From NCBI RefSeq assembly GCF_900094555.1, contig NZ_FMAC01000012.1, forward strand, positions 62,001 through 126,000: a stretch of 64,000 nucleotides of DNA, in the 5' to 3' direction. This document shows positions 33,985 through 42,509 of this stretch, piece by piece. The DNA comes from Martinezella hainanensis. GTDB taxonomy: Bacteria; Pseudomonadota; Alphaproteobacteria; Rhizobiales; Rhizobiaceae. A program made the position numbers and the translations under genes. Numbering within the stretch: position 1 is the first letter of the stretch; each line of letters starts with the position of its first letter. Below the pieces are notes generated by a model. It saw only the letters and a program-made list of their open reading frames with translations. It did not search any database and was not told the DNA's origin.

Positions 33985-34085
33985 TATTTTTGGAGACGGC
34001 AATCGCACGGCGCTCGCGGGGCACGCGATGCTGTTGAAGGCATAGCCCGGTATCCACCATTTCCATTCCATCCAGAAAACGGACA

Positions 34086-34108
34086 AGCCCCGGCTTATTG
34101 CCAGGGCT
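34086..34108 (+). terminator. Hairpin downstream of the 58-residue ORF
   Basis: AGCCCCGGC (34086-34094) pairs with GCCAGGGCT (34100-34108), with one mismatch, around TTATT. It could end the rightward small transcript or the leftward amidohydrolase operon, whose stop is at 34156. Confidence 0.5.
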
Positions 34109-34155
34109 GTCGTTCATTTGGCCGGCTTCAGGGAAACTTGGTCCCCGAAATTGCT

Positions 34156-35337
34156 TCAGGCATCGAGATAGCGCTCGGTCAACCGTGCCCACATGGCGGC
34201 GCCAGCGGTCAGGCTTTCGTCGGCGAAATCATACTTGGCGCTGTGGAGGATGGCTGAATTCAAGCCATTGCCGAGGCGCAGGAAGCTGCCGGGTTTGTGC
34301 TCCAGGTAATGGGAAAAATCTTCGCTGCCGGGGATCAGGCCGCAGGTGGTGACCTTGTCGGCGCCGACGAGCTCTTCGGCGACCATGCGCGCGAATTCCG
34401 TTTCCTTCTCGGAGTTGACGACGACCGGATGGCCGTGCACATAGTCGATCTCGACGCTCGCGCCATAGCCGTCAACGATGGATTCTGTCAGCTTGCGGAT
34501 GCGGGTCTCGAGCAATTCACGCACGTTCGGATCGAAGGAGCGGACGGTGAGCAGCATCTTTGCGCTCTCCGGAATGACGTTCGAAGCCTCGCCGGCGTGG
34601 ATAGCACCGACGGTCACGACGGCCGTCTGCGTGGGGTCGACGCTGCGGGCAACGATCGTCTGCAGGCTGACGACGAGGTTGCAGGCGACGACGACAGGGT
34701 CGATGGTCAGATGCGGGCGGGAGGCATGGCCGCCCTTGCCCGTGATGGTGATTTCGACCGTATCGGCTGCCGCCATCAGCGGGCCGGAGCGCAGCAACCA
34801 GGTGCCTTCCGGCGCGCCGGGGTGATTGTGCAGCCCGAAAATGACGTCGAAGGGAAAGCGTTCGAAGAGGCCATCTTTGATCATTGCGGGTGCGCCGCTG
34901 ACGGCACCCGCTTCCTCGGCCGGCTGGAAGATCAGGTTCACGGTGCCGTTGAAGCGGCGGGTGCGGGCGAGATATTCGGCAGCCCCGAGCAATATAGTCG
35001 TGTGACCGTCGTGGCCGCAGGCATGCATCTTGCCCGGCGTCTTGCTGGCATAGGTGGCGCCGGTCTGCTCGGTGATCGGCAGGGCGTCCATATCGGCGCG
35101 GATGGCGATGCTCTTCTTGCCGGCTCCAACAGTCATGCGCGCGACGACGCCGTGGCCACCGACATTGCGCGTGACTTCATAACCCCAGGCTTCCAGCTTC
35201 TCGGCGACGAAGCGCGCGGTTTCCGCCTCTTCGAAGGAAAGTTCGGGATTGGCATGCAGATGCTGGCGGATGCCGGTCAGTTCGGCCTTCATCGGCTCGA
35301 AGTCCGACAGGCGGGCAAAATCGTTGTCGAGGGTCAT
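34156..35337 (-). CDS. M20 family amidohydrolase (hippurate hydrolase/ILR1-like)
   Basis: A 393-residue metal-dependent amidohydrolase of the M20D group. Metal ligands are seen in MHACGHDGHTT and QPAEEAGAVSG, later SEDFSHYLEHKPGSFLRLG. The group cleaves N-acyl amino acids, hippurate, or in plants indole-acetic-acid conjugates. It is the last gene of a five-gene leftward operon with an amino-acid-type ABC transporter, so it probably hydrolyses the imported compound in the cytoplasm (inference). ATG 35337 lies 75 bases after the ATPase gene. Confidence 0.9.
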   Translation of the reverse strand: MTLDNDFARLSDFEPMKAELTGIRQHLHANPELSFEEAETARFVAEKLEAWGYEVTRNVGGHGVVARMTVGAGKKSIAIRADMDALPITEQTGATYASKTPGKMHACGHDGHTTILLGAAEYLARTRRFNGTVNLIFQPAEEAGAVSGAPAMIKDGLFERFPFDVIFGLHNHPGAPEGTWLLRSGPLMAAADTVEITITGKGGHASRPHLTIDPVVVACNLVVSLQTIVARSVDPTQTAVVTVGAIHAGEASNVIPESAKMLLTVRSFDPNVRELLETRIRKLTESIVDGYGASVEIDYVHGHPVVVNSEKETEFARMVAEELVGADKVTTCGLIPGSEDFSHYLEHKPGSFLRLGNGLNSAILHSAKYDFADESLTAGAAMWARLTERYLDA

Positions 35338-35412
35338 GGCTATTCCAATGGTTCGCTTGAGCCGCCGTCCGCCATAGAGCGTACAGGCTTCACTGATGAT
35401 GGAGCTGCCGCG

Positions 35413-36204
35413 CTAGATGAAGCGCGACAGGAAACTTCTGGTGCGCGGATGCTGCGGATTGCCGATCACATCCTCGGGCTTGCCCTGTTCGACGATCTTG
35501 CCGCCATCCATGAAGACGACGCGGTCGGCCGCTTCGCGGGCAAAACCGATCTCGTGGGTGACGACGATCATCGTCAGGCCCTGGCTGGCGAGATCGCGCA
35601 TGGTCGACAGCACCTCGCCGACCAATTCCGGATCGAGCGCCGAAGTCGGTTCGTCGAACAGCATCAGCTTCGGCTTGATTGCCAAGGCTCTGGCAATTGC
35701 CACACGCTGCTGCTGGCCGCCGGAAAGCTGGCGCGGGTAATTATTGGCCTTGGCCGAAAGCCCGACACGGTCGAGCAGCGCCAGCGCGTTCTCGATCGCT
35801 TGGCTGCGGCTTTCGCCATGGATGCCGATCGGCGCCTCGATGACATTTTGCAGCGCCGTCATATGCGGATAGAGGTTGAATTGCTGGAACACCATGCCGA
35901 TCTTGCGCCGCTGCAGCGCGATCGCATGATTGGACAGCTTGACCAGACGCCCCTTGTTCAGCCGGTAGCCGATCTGCTCTCCATCCACTTCGATCGAGCC
36001 ACGATTGATCGATTCCAGATGGTTGATGCAGCGCAGGAAGGTCGATTTGCCGGAGCCGGACGGGCCGAGGATGACGACCACTTCGCCCGGCGTCACATCG
36101 AGGTCGATGCCTTTCAGCACTTCAAGATTTTCGAAGGACTTGTGGACGTTGCGCGCCTGTACCAGCGGGCTCACATTGACGATTGAGTTCATAGGAGCGT
36201 TCAT
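35413..36204 (-). CDS. Polar amino-acid-type ABC transporter ATP-binding protein
   Basis: A 263-residue ATPase of the GlnQ/OccP/HisP type. Walker A is GPSGSGKST, the Q-loop MVFQQFNLYPHMT, the signature LSGGQQQRVAIARA, Walker B LMLFDEPTSALDPE, the switch VTHE. It energises uptake of an amino acid or related compound together with the permease and binding protein encoded upstream. The start overlaps the permease gene stop by four bases (ATGA). Confidence 0.93.
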   Translation of the reverse strand: MNAPMNSIVNVSPLVQARNVHKSFENLEVLKGIDLDVTPGEVVVILGPSGSGKSTFLRCINHLESINRGSIEVDGEQIGYRLNKGRLVKLSNHAIALQRRKIGMVFQQFNLYPHMTALQNVIEAPIGIHGESRSQAIENALALLDRVGLSAKANNYPRQLSGGQQQRVAIARALAIKPKLMLFDEPTSALDPELVGEVLSTMRDLASQGLTMIVVTHEIGFAREAADRVVFMDGGKIVEQGKPEDVIGNPQHPRTRSFLSRFI

Positions 36205-37145
36205 TGACCCGCCTCCTGAGCCGGTACGAGCGCCGGCGCACTCTCCTTTGCAAGCTTCGTCGCGCCGGTGCGTCGGTCGGCTCGGCTATAGTAACGCTCG
36301 ATATAACTCTGGCCGATGTTCAGCACCGAGGTAATCAGCAGATACCAGATGACGGCGACGAGCAGCATCGGGATGACTTCGAAGGTGCGGTTGTAGATCG
36401 ACTGCACCGAATAGAGCAGGTCGGCCATGGCGATGACGCTGACGAGCGAGGTCGCCTTGATCATGCTGATGAGCTGGTTGCCCGTGGGCGGCACGATGGA
36501 GCGCATGGCCTGCGGGATGATGATGCGGCGCAGAGCGCGGATTCTCGTCATGCCGAAGGCTTCGGCGGTTTCGAACTGGCCCTTGTCGACGGAAAGCAAG
36601 CCGCCGCGAATGATCTCGGCCATATAGGCGGCTTCATTGAGCGCCAAGCCGGCGATTGCGGCCGTCATCGGACTGATAACGGAATTCGTATCCCAGCTGA
36701 CGAAGGTCGGGCCGAAAGGGATGCCGATCGACAGCGTCGGGAAGAGCGTCGAGAGATTGTACCAGAAGATCAGCTGCACGAGCAGCGGCGTGCCGCGGAA
36801 GAACCAGATGAACAGGGAGGCAAGCGTGCTTGCCAGCGTGTCTTTCGACAGCCTGGCGATCGCCAAAAGCAGGCCGAACACGATGCCGAGCACCATGGCC
36901 ACTACAGTCAAGCCAAGCGAAACATAAAGGCCGCTGATGACGACGGGATCGAAGAAATATTGCGCGACGACGTGCCAGCCAAAATTCTCATTGTGGGCAA
37001 CCGACCACGCCCAATAGGCCGCGATCGCAAGCGTGACGACCCAGGCTGCCACACGGCCCATCGGGAACGGTGTGTGGGCATTCGCCACATCCCGTTCCGC
37101 CGCATCGCCAGGTGGCGATGCGATGTCTTTGGTATTCGTGCTCAT
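36201..37145 (-). CDS. Polar amino-acid-type ABC transporter permease
   Basis: A 314-residue membrane protein of the HisM/GlnP class, with about six helices and the EAA loop LNEAAYMAEIIRGGLLSVDK, followed by GQFETAEAFGM. The N-terminal 35 residues and the C-terminal tail are longer than usual. It overlaps both neighbours by four bases, showing tight coupling. Only one permease gene is present, so it should work as a homodimer. Confidence 0.93.
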   Translation of the reverse strand: MSTNTKDIASPPGDAAERDVANAHTPFPMGRVAAWVVTLAIAAYWAWSVAHNENFGWHVVAQYFFDPVVISGLYVSLGLTVVAMVLGIVFGLLLAIARLSKDTLASTLASLFIWFFRGTPLLVQLIFWYNLSTLFPTLSIGIPFGPTFVSWDTNSVISPMTAAIAGLALNEAAYMAEIIRGGLLSVDKGQFETAEAFGMTRIRALRRIIIPQAMRSIVPPTGNQLISMIKATSLVSVIAMADLLYSVQSIYNRTFEVIPMLLVAVIWYLLITSVLNIGQSYIERYYSRADRRTGATKLAKESAPALVPAQEAGQ

Positions 37146-38032
37146 TTCGGTAACATCCCGCCAAGATTGATACCCGGTTCCTTGATCATATTGTTCTCAA
37201 GGCCCCATTTCTTCATGATGGCGGCGTAGGTGCCATTATCCATCAGAAGCTTGACGGCATCCTTCAAAATCGGAGCAAGCGGCGAGCCCTTCGGCACGAC
37301 AGCGCCTTGATAGAGATCCTCAAAACCGTTCTTCTGGCCGACGCCGGTCAGTTCCAGCTGGCCGTTGGCCTGCGAGACGAAATAGGTGAGCGGGGCCTGC
37401 GAGGAGAAGAAGGCGTCGGAACGCTTCGAGCGGACGGCGAGGATGGAGCTTGGCTGATCGGTAAAGGACTGAACCTCGATCGCACCCTTGCCGTCGGTCT
37501 TGCACTTCTCGGCCTGCACCTGGATCACCTTTTCTGCCGACCCACCGGCCATGACGGCGATGCGCTGGCCGCAGGCGCTATCGAGCGAGGTAATGCCCTT
37601 CGGATTGCCCTTCTGGACTGCGAAGACGACGAATTCCTGCACCCAGTCGACGAAGTCATTGGCTTCCTCACGGCTCTTGAAATCGCCGATCGGGCCGAAG
37701 GCGAACTGATAGCGGCCGGAATTGATGCCCGCGAGGATGGCGGGCAGGCCGCTGACGCTTTCATGCTCGATCTTCACGCCGAGCACTTCGCCGATCGCGT
37801 CGGTCAGATCGGCGCTGGCACCGGTCAGCTTGGTGCCGGTGACGATTTCATAGGGAGGGAAAGAGCCGTTGTTGACGGAGATCATCTTGCCCGATGTGCG
37901 GATCGCTTCCGGCAGCTTGGCCTGCAGGTCCTTGTTGACCGAAAGTTTCGGCAGGCTGGCATCCTCCGCAAAGGCGGCGCCCGACATCATCAGGCTTGCC
38001 AGGGCGACGTAGGTCATTTTCTTCAGCGACAT
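37142..38032 (-). CDS. ABC transporter substrate-binding protein (polar amino-acid family)
   Basis: A 296-residue periplasmic binding protein (SBP_bac_3). The signal peptide is MSLKKMTYVALASLMMSGAA, cleaved after AFA. The mature domain has GSFPPYEIVTG (ligand-pocket start), LTGASADLTDAIGEVLGVKI and later GSPLAPILKDAVKLLMDNGTY. ATG 38032 is preferred to 38038 because an AAGGGG is then 7 bases upstream. Its ligand defines the operon's substrate, which cannot be read from the sequence. Confidence 0.9.
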   Translation of the reverse strand: MSLKKMTYVALASLMMSGAAFAEDASLPKLSVNKDLQAKLPEAIRTSGKMISVNNGSFPPYEIVTGTKLTGASADLTDAIGEVLGVKIEHESVSGLPAILAGINSGRYQFAFGPIGDFKSREEANDFVDWVQEFVVFAVQKGNPKGITSLDSACGQRIAVMAGGSAEKVIQVQAEKCKTDGKGAIEVQSFTDQPSSILAVRSKRSDAFFSSQAPLTYFVSQANGQLELTGVGQKNGFEDLYQGAVVPKGSPLAPILKDAVKLLMDNGTYAAIMKKWGLENNMIKEPGINLGGMLPK

Positions 38033-38078
38033 GTTCATTCCCCTTTTTGCTTTGTGTCTCTGATTTTTCAGTCGGTGG

Positions 38079-39056
38079 TCAGGCAGCGCTCGTCCGGCTG
38101 CCGTCGACGTCGAACGGAAACAGCTCCTCCGGCGTCATCAGCCGCGGCAGGATACCCTGCACATGCAGCTCCCCAGCGAAATCTGTTATCATCTTCCGGT
38201 TGACGGCAAAGCCGCTCGCATCCCACCCTTCGGGCAGTTCTGTCGCTGATTTCAGCAGCTCATCGAGCATGAAGGGTGTCGTGTCGGCATATTTGCGCCG
38301 CTTGCTGAGCCACATGCGCTGCGATTCATCGATCAGGGCGCTGAGTTCGGCCATGACCCAGGGATGCTCGGCGACAAACTCCGCCTTCAATCCGATCAGG
38401 TGCATACCCGGTACATAGCCCACATCGGCAAAATAGCGATGTTCGGCGCCGCGAAAATCCGAAAGCACCTGGCGGAAGCCGGAATTGCCGGCGAAATAGC
38501 CGTCCGGCATGAAGGGCGTGAAGATCGCGTCGAGCAGGCCTTCCTTCAAAAGGTCCACCATCGGCCTCTCGCCGGGTGCGGCCTCGATGCGGCCGGGGCG
38601 GCCGAAACCGTCGAGGCGATCGGTGATCGGATGGGCTTCGGTAAGGCGGCCGGCATACCACATGGCATCCTCGACGCCGACACCTTCGCGGCGAAGTGCT
38701 GCGCGCGTCCAGGTATTGCCAGAGTCGCGCCAGCCGGTGACGCCGATGCGCTTGCCGGCAAGTTGGGCAAAGCTCGTGATCGGGCTGTCCTTTGTGGTGA
38801 TGACGCAGCGATGGCGGAAGCCGCGCATGATGAAGTTCGGAATGCCGACGACACTCTCGTCGCCATCGATGCGCATTTGCGTGTAACGGCTGAACGAGGT
38901 TTCCGCTGCATCGTAGGCATCGCTCTTGCCGACATGCGAGATCAGCGTGCCGACGCGATCCACCTTGATGTCGAGCTTGGGGGAGGAGACGTCACCCAGG
39001 ACCAGAGGTGTCATATAGTCCCAGTCGCGGAGAGCAAGTCGAAGAGTAAGGGGCAT
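38079..39056 (-). CDS. NMT1-like protein of the 4,5-dihydroxyphthalate decarboxylase family
   Basis: A 325-residue protein resembling proteins annotated as 4,5-dihydroxyphthalate decarboxylase, a group with the periplasmic-binding fold: PLTLRLALRDWDYMTPLVLG, then RIGVTGWRDSGNTWTRAALR and LLDAIFTPFMPDGYFAGNSG. It has no signal peptide, so it is cytoplasmic if translated from ATG 39056. The longer frame to 39275 runs over the regulator gene and the operator and is rejected. It is the first gene of the ABC operon, about 47 bases before the binding-protein start. It may be a decarboxylase acting on the transported compound, or a solute sensor. Confidence 0.75.
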   Translation of the reverse strand: MPLTLRLALRDWDYMTPLVLGDVSSPKLDIKVDRVGTLISHVGKSDAYDAAETSFSRYTQMRIDGDESVVGIPNFIMRGFRHRCVITTKDSPITSFAQLAGKRIGVTGWRDSGNTWTRAALRREGVGVEDAMWYAGRLTEAHPITDRLDGFGRPGRIEAAPGERPMVDLLKEGLLDAIFTPFMPDGYFAGNSGFRQVLSDFRGAEHRYFADVGYVPGMHLIGLKAEFVAEHPWVMAELSALIDESQRMWLSKRRKYADTTPFMLDELLKSATELPEGWDASGFAVNRKMITDFAGELHVQGILPRLMTPEELFPFDVDGSRTSAA

Positions 39057-39096
39057 GAAATTCACTCGCGGGAAAACTTGTTTTCTCAACGAGTAA

Positions 39097-39140
39097 ATGT
39101 TCAATATAAGTCGATCAAATGTTATTACGTTATTGAACAT
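39097..39140. promoter_or_regulatory. Long inverted repeat in the MocR/ABC divergent promoter
   Basis: ATGTTCAATA (39097-39106) and TATTGAACAT (39131-39140) are perfect 10-base inverted arms, 24 bases apart. They lie between the starts of the divergent NMT1-like gene (39056) and the MocR gene (39157). This is the expected position for the MocR binding site controlling both directions. Confidence 0.7.
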
Positions 39141-39156
39141 TAAAAATGGTGCGAAA

Positions 39157-40485
39157 ATGAGCGAAGATCGGGATGCAAAATGGTTTGCCGAAAAATTGAG
39201 CGATCGGAGCATCCGCGGCATAGCGCTCGAGACGAGCGCGCTCATTCGCGCCGGCGCCCTGCCAGTTGGCACCAAGCTGCCGCCGATCCGCGATCTTGCC
39301 TTTGTGCTCGGGGTGAGCCCAGCAACCCTGTCCGAAGCCTGGAGCGAGCTCAGGCGTCAGAAGATCATCAGCGGGCGCGGCAGGAACGGCACATGGGTCA
39401 GCGGCGACCGCTTTGTCGCCAAGCCGGCGCGGCTCGCAAGCGTCGGCGATTATGGCAGTGACGCCCTGAACCTGACGGCCGCCGTTCCCGATGTGCAGCT
39501 GCTCCCGAAGCTCGAGGCGGCGATGGCCTACGGTGCCTCGGCCGAAAATCTCAACAGCTACGAGCGCAATCGCATCCTGCCGGAACTGGAAGGCGAAGTC
39601 AGGAAAAGCTGGCCTTACGAGCCAGAAGCATTTCTGGCGACCAATGGCGGCTACAATGCCGTCTATACGCTGATCAATGCCCTCGTCATGCCGGGAGCCG
39701 CCGTTGCGATCGAGGACCCGACGGGCATGCGGCTTCTCGATATTCTGGAAGATCGGGGTGCCCGCATCGTCCCAGTGAAATGCGACGATGAGGGTCCGCT
39801 GCCGGCTTCGCTGGAAGAGGCGCTGAAATATCGCCCGGTCGCTTTCATCTTTCAGCCGCGCATCCATTCCGTCACCGGCCAGAGCGTAAGCCCGGCACGC
39901 ATGGCAAGGATCGCCGATATCCTTCGCGACAAGGATACATTGATCGTGGAAGACGATGGTATTGCCGATATCTCGACAGCGCCGCGCCATTCGATGGGGC
40001 ATCTCTTTCCCGATCGGGTCATCCATATCCTGTCGTTTTCGAAAACGCACGGACCGGATCTGCGCCTCGCCGTATTGTCGAGCTCGCGGGCGATCATCGA
40101 CCAGATCCAGTCCTATCGAAGCTTCAGCTCCGGCTGGACCAGCCGCATACTGCAGGCCGCGGCTGCCTGGCTGCTGCGCGATCCGGCGACGGCGGCATGC
40201 CTCGATCATGCCCGCATGACCTATCGAGAACGCCGAGCAGGCCTCATCGGTGCGCTTCGTGAGCGCGGTGTCAATGCGCGACATGGGGAGGGGCTGTGCG
40301 CGTGGGTGCCGGTCTCGTCGGAGCCCTTCGCGATGGTGACGCTTGCTGCCAGGGGCATTGCAGTGCATCCCGGTGCCAAGTTCTCGATCCTGTCCAGCAG
40401 CCATTTGCGTGTCGCGACGGCCAAGCTCTCCGAGCGGCGCGACTATGTTGCGGATGCCATCGCACTTGCCGCCGTCCATACGTGA
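39157..40485 (+). CDS. MocR-type GntR/PLP-dependent transcriptional regulator
   Basis: A 442-residue regulator. The N-terminal winged helix is LIRAGALPVGTKLPPIRDLA followed by FVLGVSPATLSEAWSELRRQ. From about residue 100 an aminotransferase class I-like domain follows, with the PLP-lysine in ILSFSKTHGPDLRLAVL and the N-terminal substrate segment LATNGGYNAVYTLINA. MocR proteins sense amino acids or PLP-bound compounds. ATG 39157 is preferred; ATG 39097 lies inside the operator repeat. It is divergent from the ABC transporter/amidohydrolase operon and most likely controls it. Confidence 0.9.
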   Translation: MSEDRDAKWFAEKLSDRSIRGIALETSALIRAGALPVGTKLPPIRDLAFVLGVSPATLSEAWSELRRQKIISGRGRNGTWVSGDRFVAKPARLASVGDYGSDALNLTAAVPDVQLLPKLEAAMAYGASAENLNSYERNRILPELEGEVRKSWPYEPEAFLATNGGYNAVYTLINALVMPGAAVAIEDPTGMRLLDILEDRGARIVPVKCDDEGPLPASLEEALKYRPVAFIFQPRIHSVTGQSVSPARMARIADILRDKDTLIVEDDGIADISTAPRHSMGHLFPDRVIHILSFSKTHGPDLRLAVLSSSRAIIDQIQSYRSFSSGWTSRILQAAAAWLLRDPATAACLDHARMTYRERRAGLIGALRERGVNARHGEGLCAWVPVSSEPFAMVTLAARGIAVHPGAKFSILSSSHLRVATAKLSERRDYVADAIALAAVHT

Positions 40486-40494
40486 ACGGTAGCG

Positions 40495-41565
40495 CTAGCG
40501 GCTCGAGGTCACGCCCACGCCTTTAGGCGCCTCCCTCCAGGGGAAAGCGTACTTGACGAGGATAGTCGCAAGCTTGGCCGAGATGAGCGCAATGATGGAA
40601 ATCGCGACGAGATAGATTGCGATGTAGACAGGCTGCGGCAAGTGGATGTTGGGCATCAGATGCCCGTAGATCTCGGTGAAACCGCGATGGCACATATAGA
40701 TTGGATAGGAGAGATAGCCGAGAAAGATGCCGAGCCGCTGCAGTTTCTCCGGCAGTTCGAGCATCGTGCCGGCAAGGACGATGAGCGGCGAGATCAGGAT
40801 GCAGAACACCAGCGCGTATTTCAGCGAATAGGTGGGAAGAAACAGCAAGATTAGGATCGCCGCGATCGGCAGCAGGGCAGCATAAGTATTCGCCGTGTGG
40901 CCGAGCGCTGCGACGTTTCTAAGCCGATAGATGATCATTCCGAGCGTGAAGGAAAAGAAGACGCGGGCAAAGCCGCCATCCACCGAGCGCCATTCCCAGC
41001 CGAGATCGAGCGATTTGTGGAAGAAGACCGAACCGATCAGCATTGCCAGAGATGCGGCGGCTATGAGGACGAGGCTCCGCGTTTTCAGCCTGAAAAGCAC
41101 CAACGCGAATACCAGATTGGCCAGCAGCTCCCAAAACAGCGACCAGGCTGGACCATTCAGCGGATAGAGCGCCCAGATATCTCCCGCCGAACGAGTCAGA
41201 AAGCTCGGCGAAGGCAGCATGAATACGGTCGTAAGGATGCTTGCGACAAGATCGGCCCGCCCGACACCGGATGCCTGCCAATGCAGCAGCAATTGTACAA
41301 GGCCGTAGACGCTGCCGATCAGAAATAACGGATAGAGACGCGCGTAGCGGGCCTTCATGAAGGCGAGCACGGTCATGCCGCTGGCAAGCTTTTCGCCATA
41401 CGCTCTGGCGATGACGAAGCCGCTGAGCACGAAAAAGAAATCGACGGCGATATAGGCCGAAGGCGCATAGGGCCTGTCGAGGTGATAGACGACGACGGCG
41501 AATGCCGCCAGGCCGCGCATCGCATCCAGGGCCGCGTATCTATGTTTCGTTGCATCAGCCGGCAT
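40495..41565 (-). CDS. Membrane acyltransferase (OafA/ExoZ type)
   Basis: A 356-residue polytopic protein of acyltransferase family 3. It starts with the pattern ALDAMRGLAAFAVVVYHLD, where the His is essential in the family, and AVDFFFVLSGFVIARAYG. About ten membrane helices follow. It should transfer acetyl or another acyl group to a surface polysaccharide. ATG 41565 has GAGG 8 bases upstream. It is the third gene of a leftward polysaccharide operon. Confidence 0.9.
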   Translation of the reverse strand: MPADATKHRYAALDAMRGLAAFAVVVYHLDRPYAPSAYIAVDFFFVLSGFVIARAYGEKLASGMTVLAFMKARYARLYPLFLIGSVYGLVQLLLHWQASGVGRADLVASILTTVFMLPSPSFLTRSAGDIWALYPLNGPAWSLFWELLANLVFALVLFRLKTRSLVLIAAASLAMLIGSVFFHKSLDLGWEWRSVDGGFARVFFSFTLGMIIYRLRNVAALGHTANTYAALLPIAAILILLFLPTYSLKYALVFCILISPLIVLAGTMLELPEKLQRLGIFLGYLSYPIYMCHRGFTEIYGHLMPNIHLPQPVYIAIYLVAISIIALISAKLATILVKYAFPWREAPKGVGVTSSR

Positions 41566-41602
41566 TGATCGAAACCTCGTTGAGCGGAAGGATTGCACCC
41601 GG

Positions 41603-42418
41603 CTATCCCGCAGCACGCGCGCCGAAGAATTCGTTTCTCAAATTTCGATCGAGCGGGCGCACCCGCGAAAGGTTGCCCAGGAACTGGCGTGGACTTGTCA
41701 GTACCGACCGGTTCAGGAAATGGGTCCTGATGAGATTGGAGGATTTGCTGTGGGCGCCGGCATGGCCGACCCGATAGATTGCACCGCGGAAGGGCAACGA
41801 TCCGAGCGGGGCGCCGGTGTCGGCAAGCAGCTTGCCGATGCGCACATGGCTGCCGAGCATGGATTTGATGTAATCGACCTCGGCATCCTCGAAGGTCGCG
41901 GGCAACTTGTAGAGGTCCGACCGGATGATGAGCGAGGTCCCGCAATAATTGGCGAAGTCATTGTGATGCAGCAGTAACCGGCCGCCTTCGTTCCAGAGAT
42001 AGCCCCGGTCGATCTTCCAGCCGTTGGCGTCGGAATTTCTGGCGGCGAAATCGACGATATTGGCGCTGACGAAATCATCATCGTCGACGATCATGAAGAA
42101 ACGAGTGTCGCGCGCCGAAAGCATGCCTTTCAGCACGCGGCGGCCCTTGTCCAGCCGGAAGGCGTCGTAGACCTTCTCGCGGTCGGCGCCATCGATGTCG
42201 TGCAGCTGGTTTGGCGGGAAGGTTACGCGCTCTGCCGTAAAATTCGGCGGCAGATCGGGCAGATCGGCGCCTTCGTTGGCGACGACCACACCGCGCCAGT
42301 TATTGTTGGATTGCCCGGCGATCGATGCGATTGTTTGCGACAGCCGCCGTTTCAGCGCAGGCCAATCATTGGAATTGGCCTGATGGCGAACGGGAATAAT
42401 GAACGTAACCAGTGTCAT
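41603..42418 (-). CDS. Glycosyltransferase (GT-A type, family 2-like)
   Basis: A 271-residue protein. It begins TLVTFIIPVRHQANSNDWPA, has FFMIVDDDDFVSANIVDFAA (the DxD-type metal and sugar-nucleotide site) and a C-terminal region with a basic tail. Substrate is unknown. ATG 42418 is chosen over 42436, with GGAAAGG about 8 bases upstream. It lies between the flippase and acyltransferase genes and probably helps build the same polymer. Confidence 0.85.
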   Translation of the reverse strand: MTLVTFIIPVRHQANSNDWPALKRRLSQTIASIAGQSNNNWRGVVVANEGADLPDLPPNFTAERVTFPPNQLHDIDGADREKVYDAFRLDKGRRVLKGMLSARDTRFFMIVDDDDFVSANIVDFAARNSDANGWKIDRGYLWNEGGRLLLHHNDFANYCGTSLIIRSDLYKLPATFEDAEVDYIKSMLGSHVRIGKLLADTGAPLGSLPFRGAIYRVGHAGAHSKSSNLIRTHFLNRSVLTSPRQFLGNLSRVRPLDRNLRNEFFGARAAG

Positions 42419-42509
42419 GAGGCGCCTTTCCGACATTTGCTGTTGCTACCGCAGGGATCGAAGGCCCCATGTGGAATGCCATGCTTCGATCCGATGGCCA
42501 CGATGCTTG

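Noticed and set aside
34297..36186. 629-codon open frame on the plus strand
   Set aside because: Antisense to the amidohydrolase and ABC ATPase genes.
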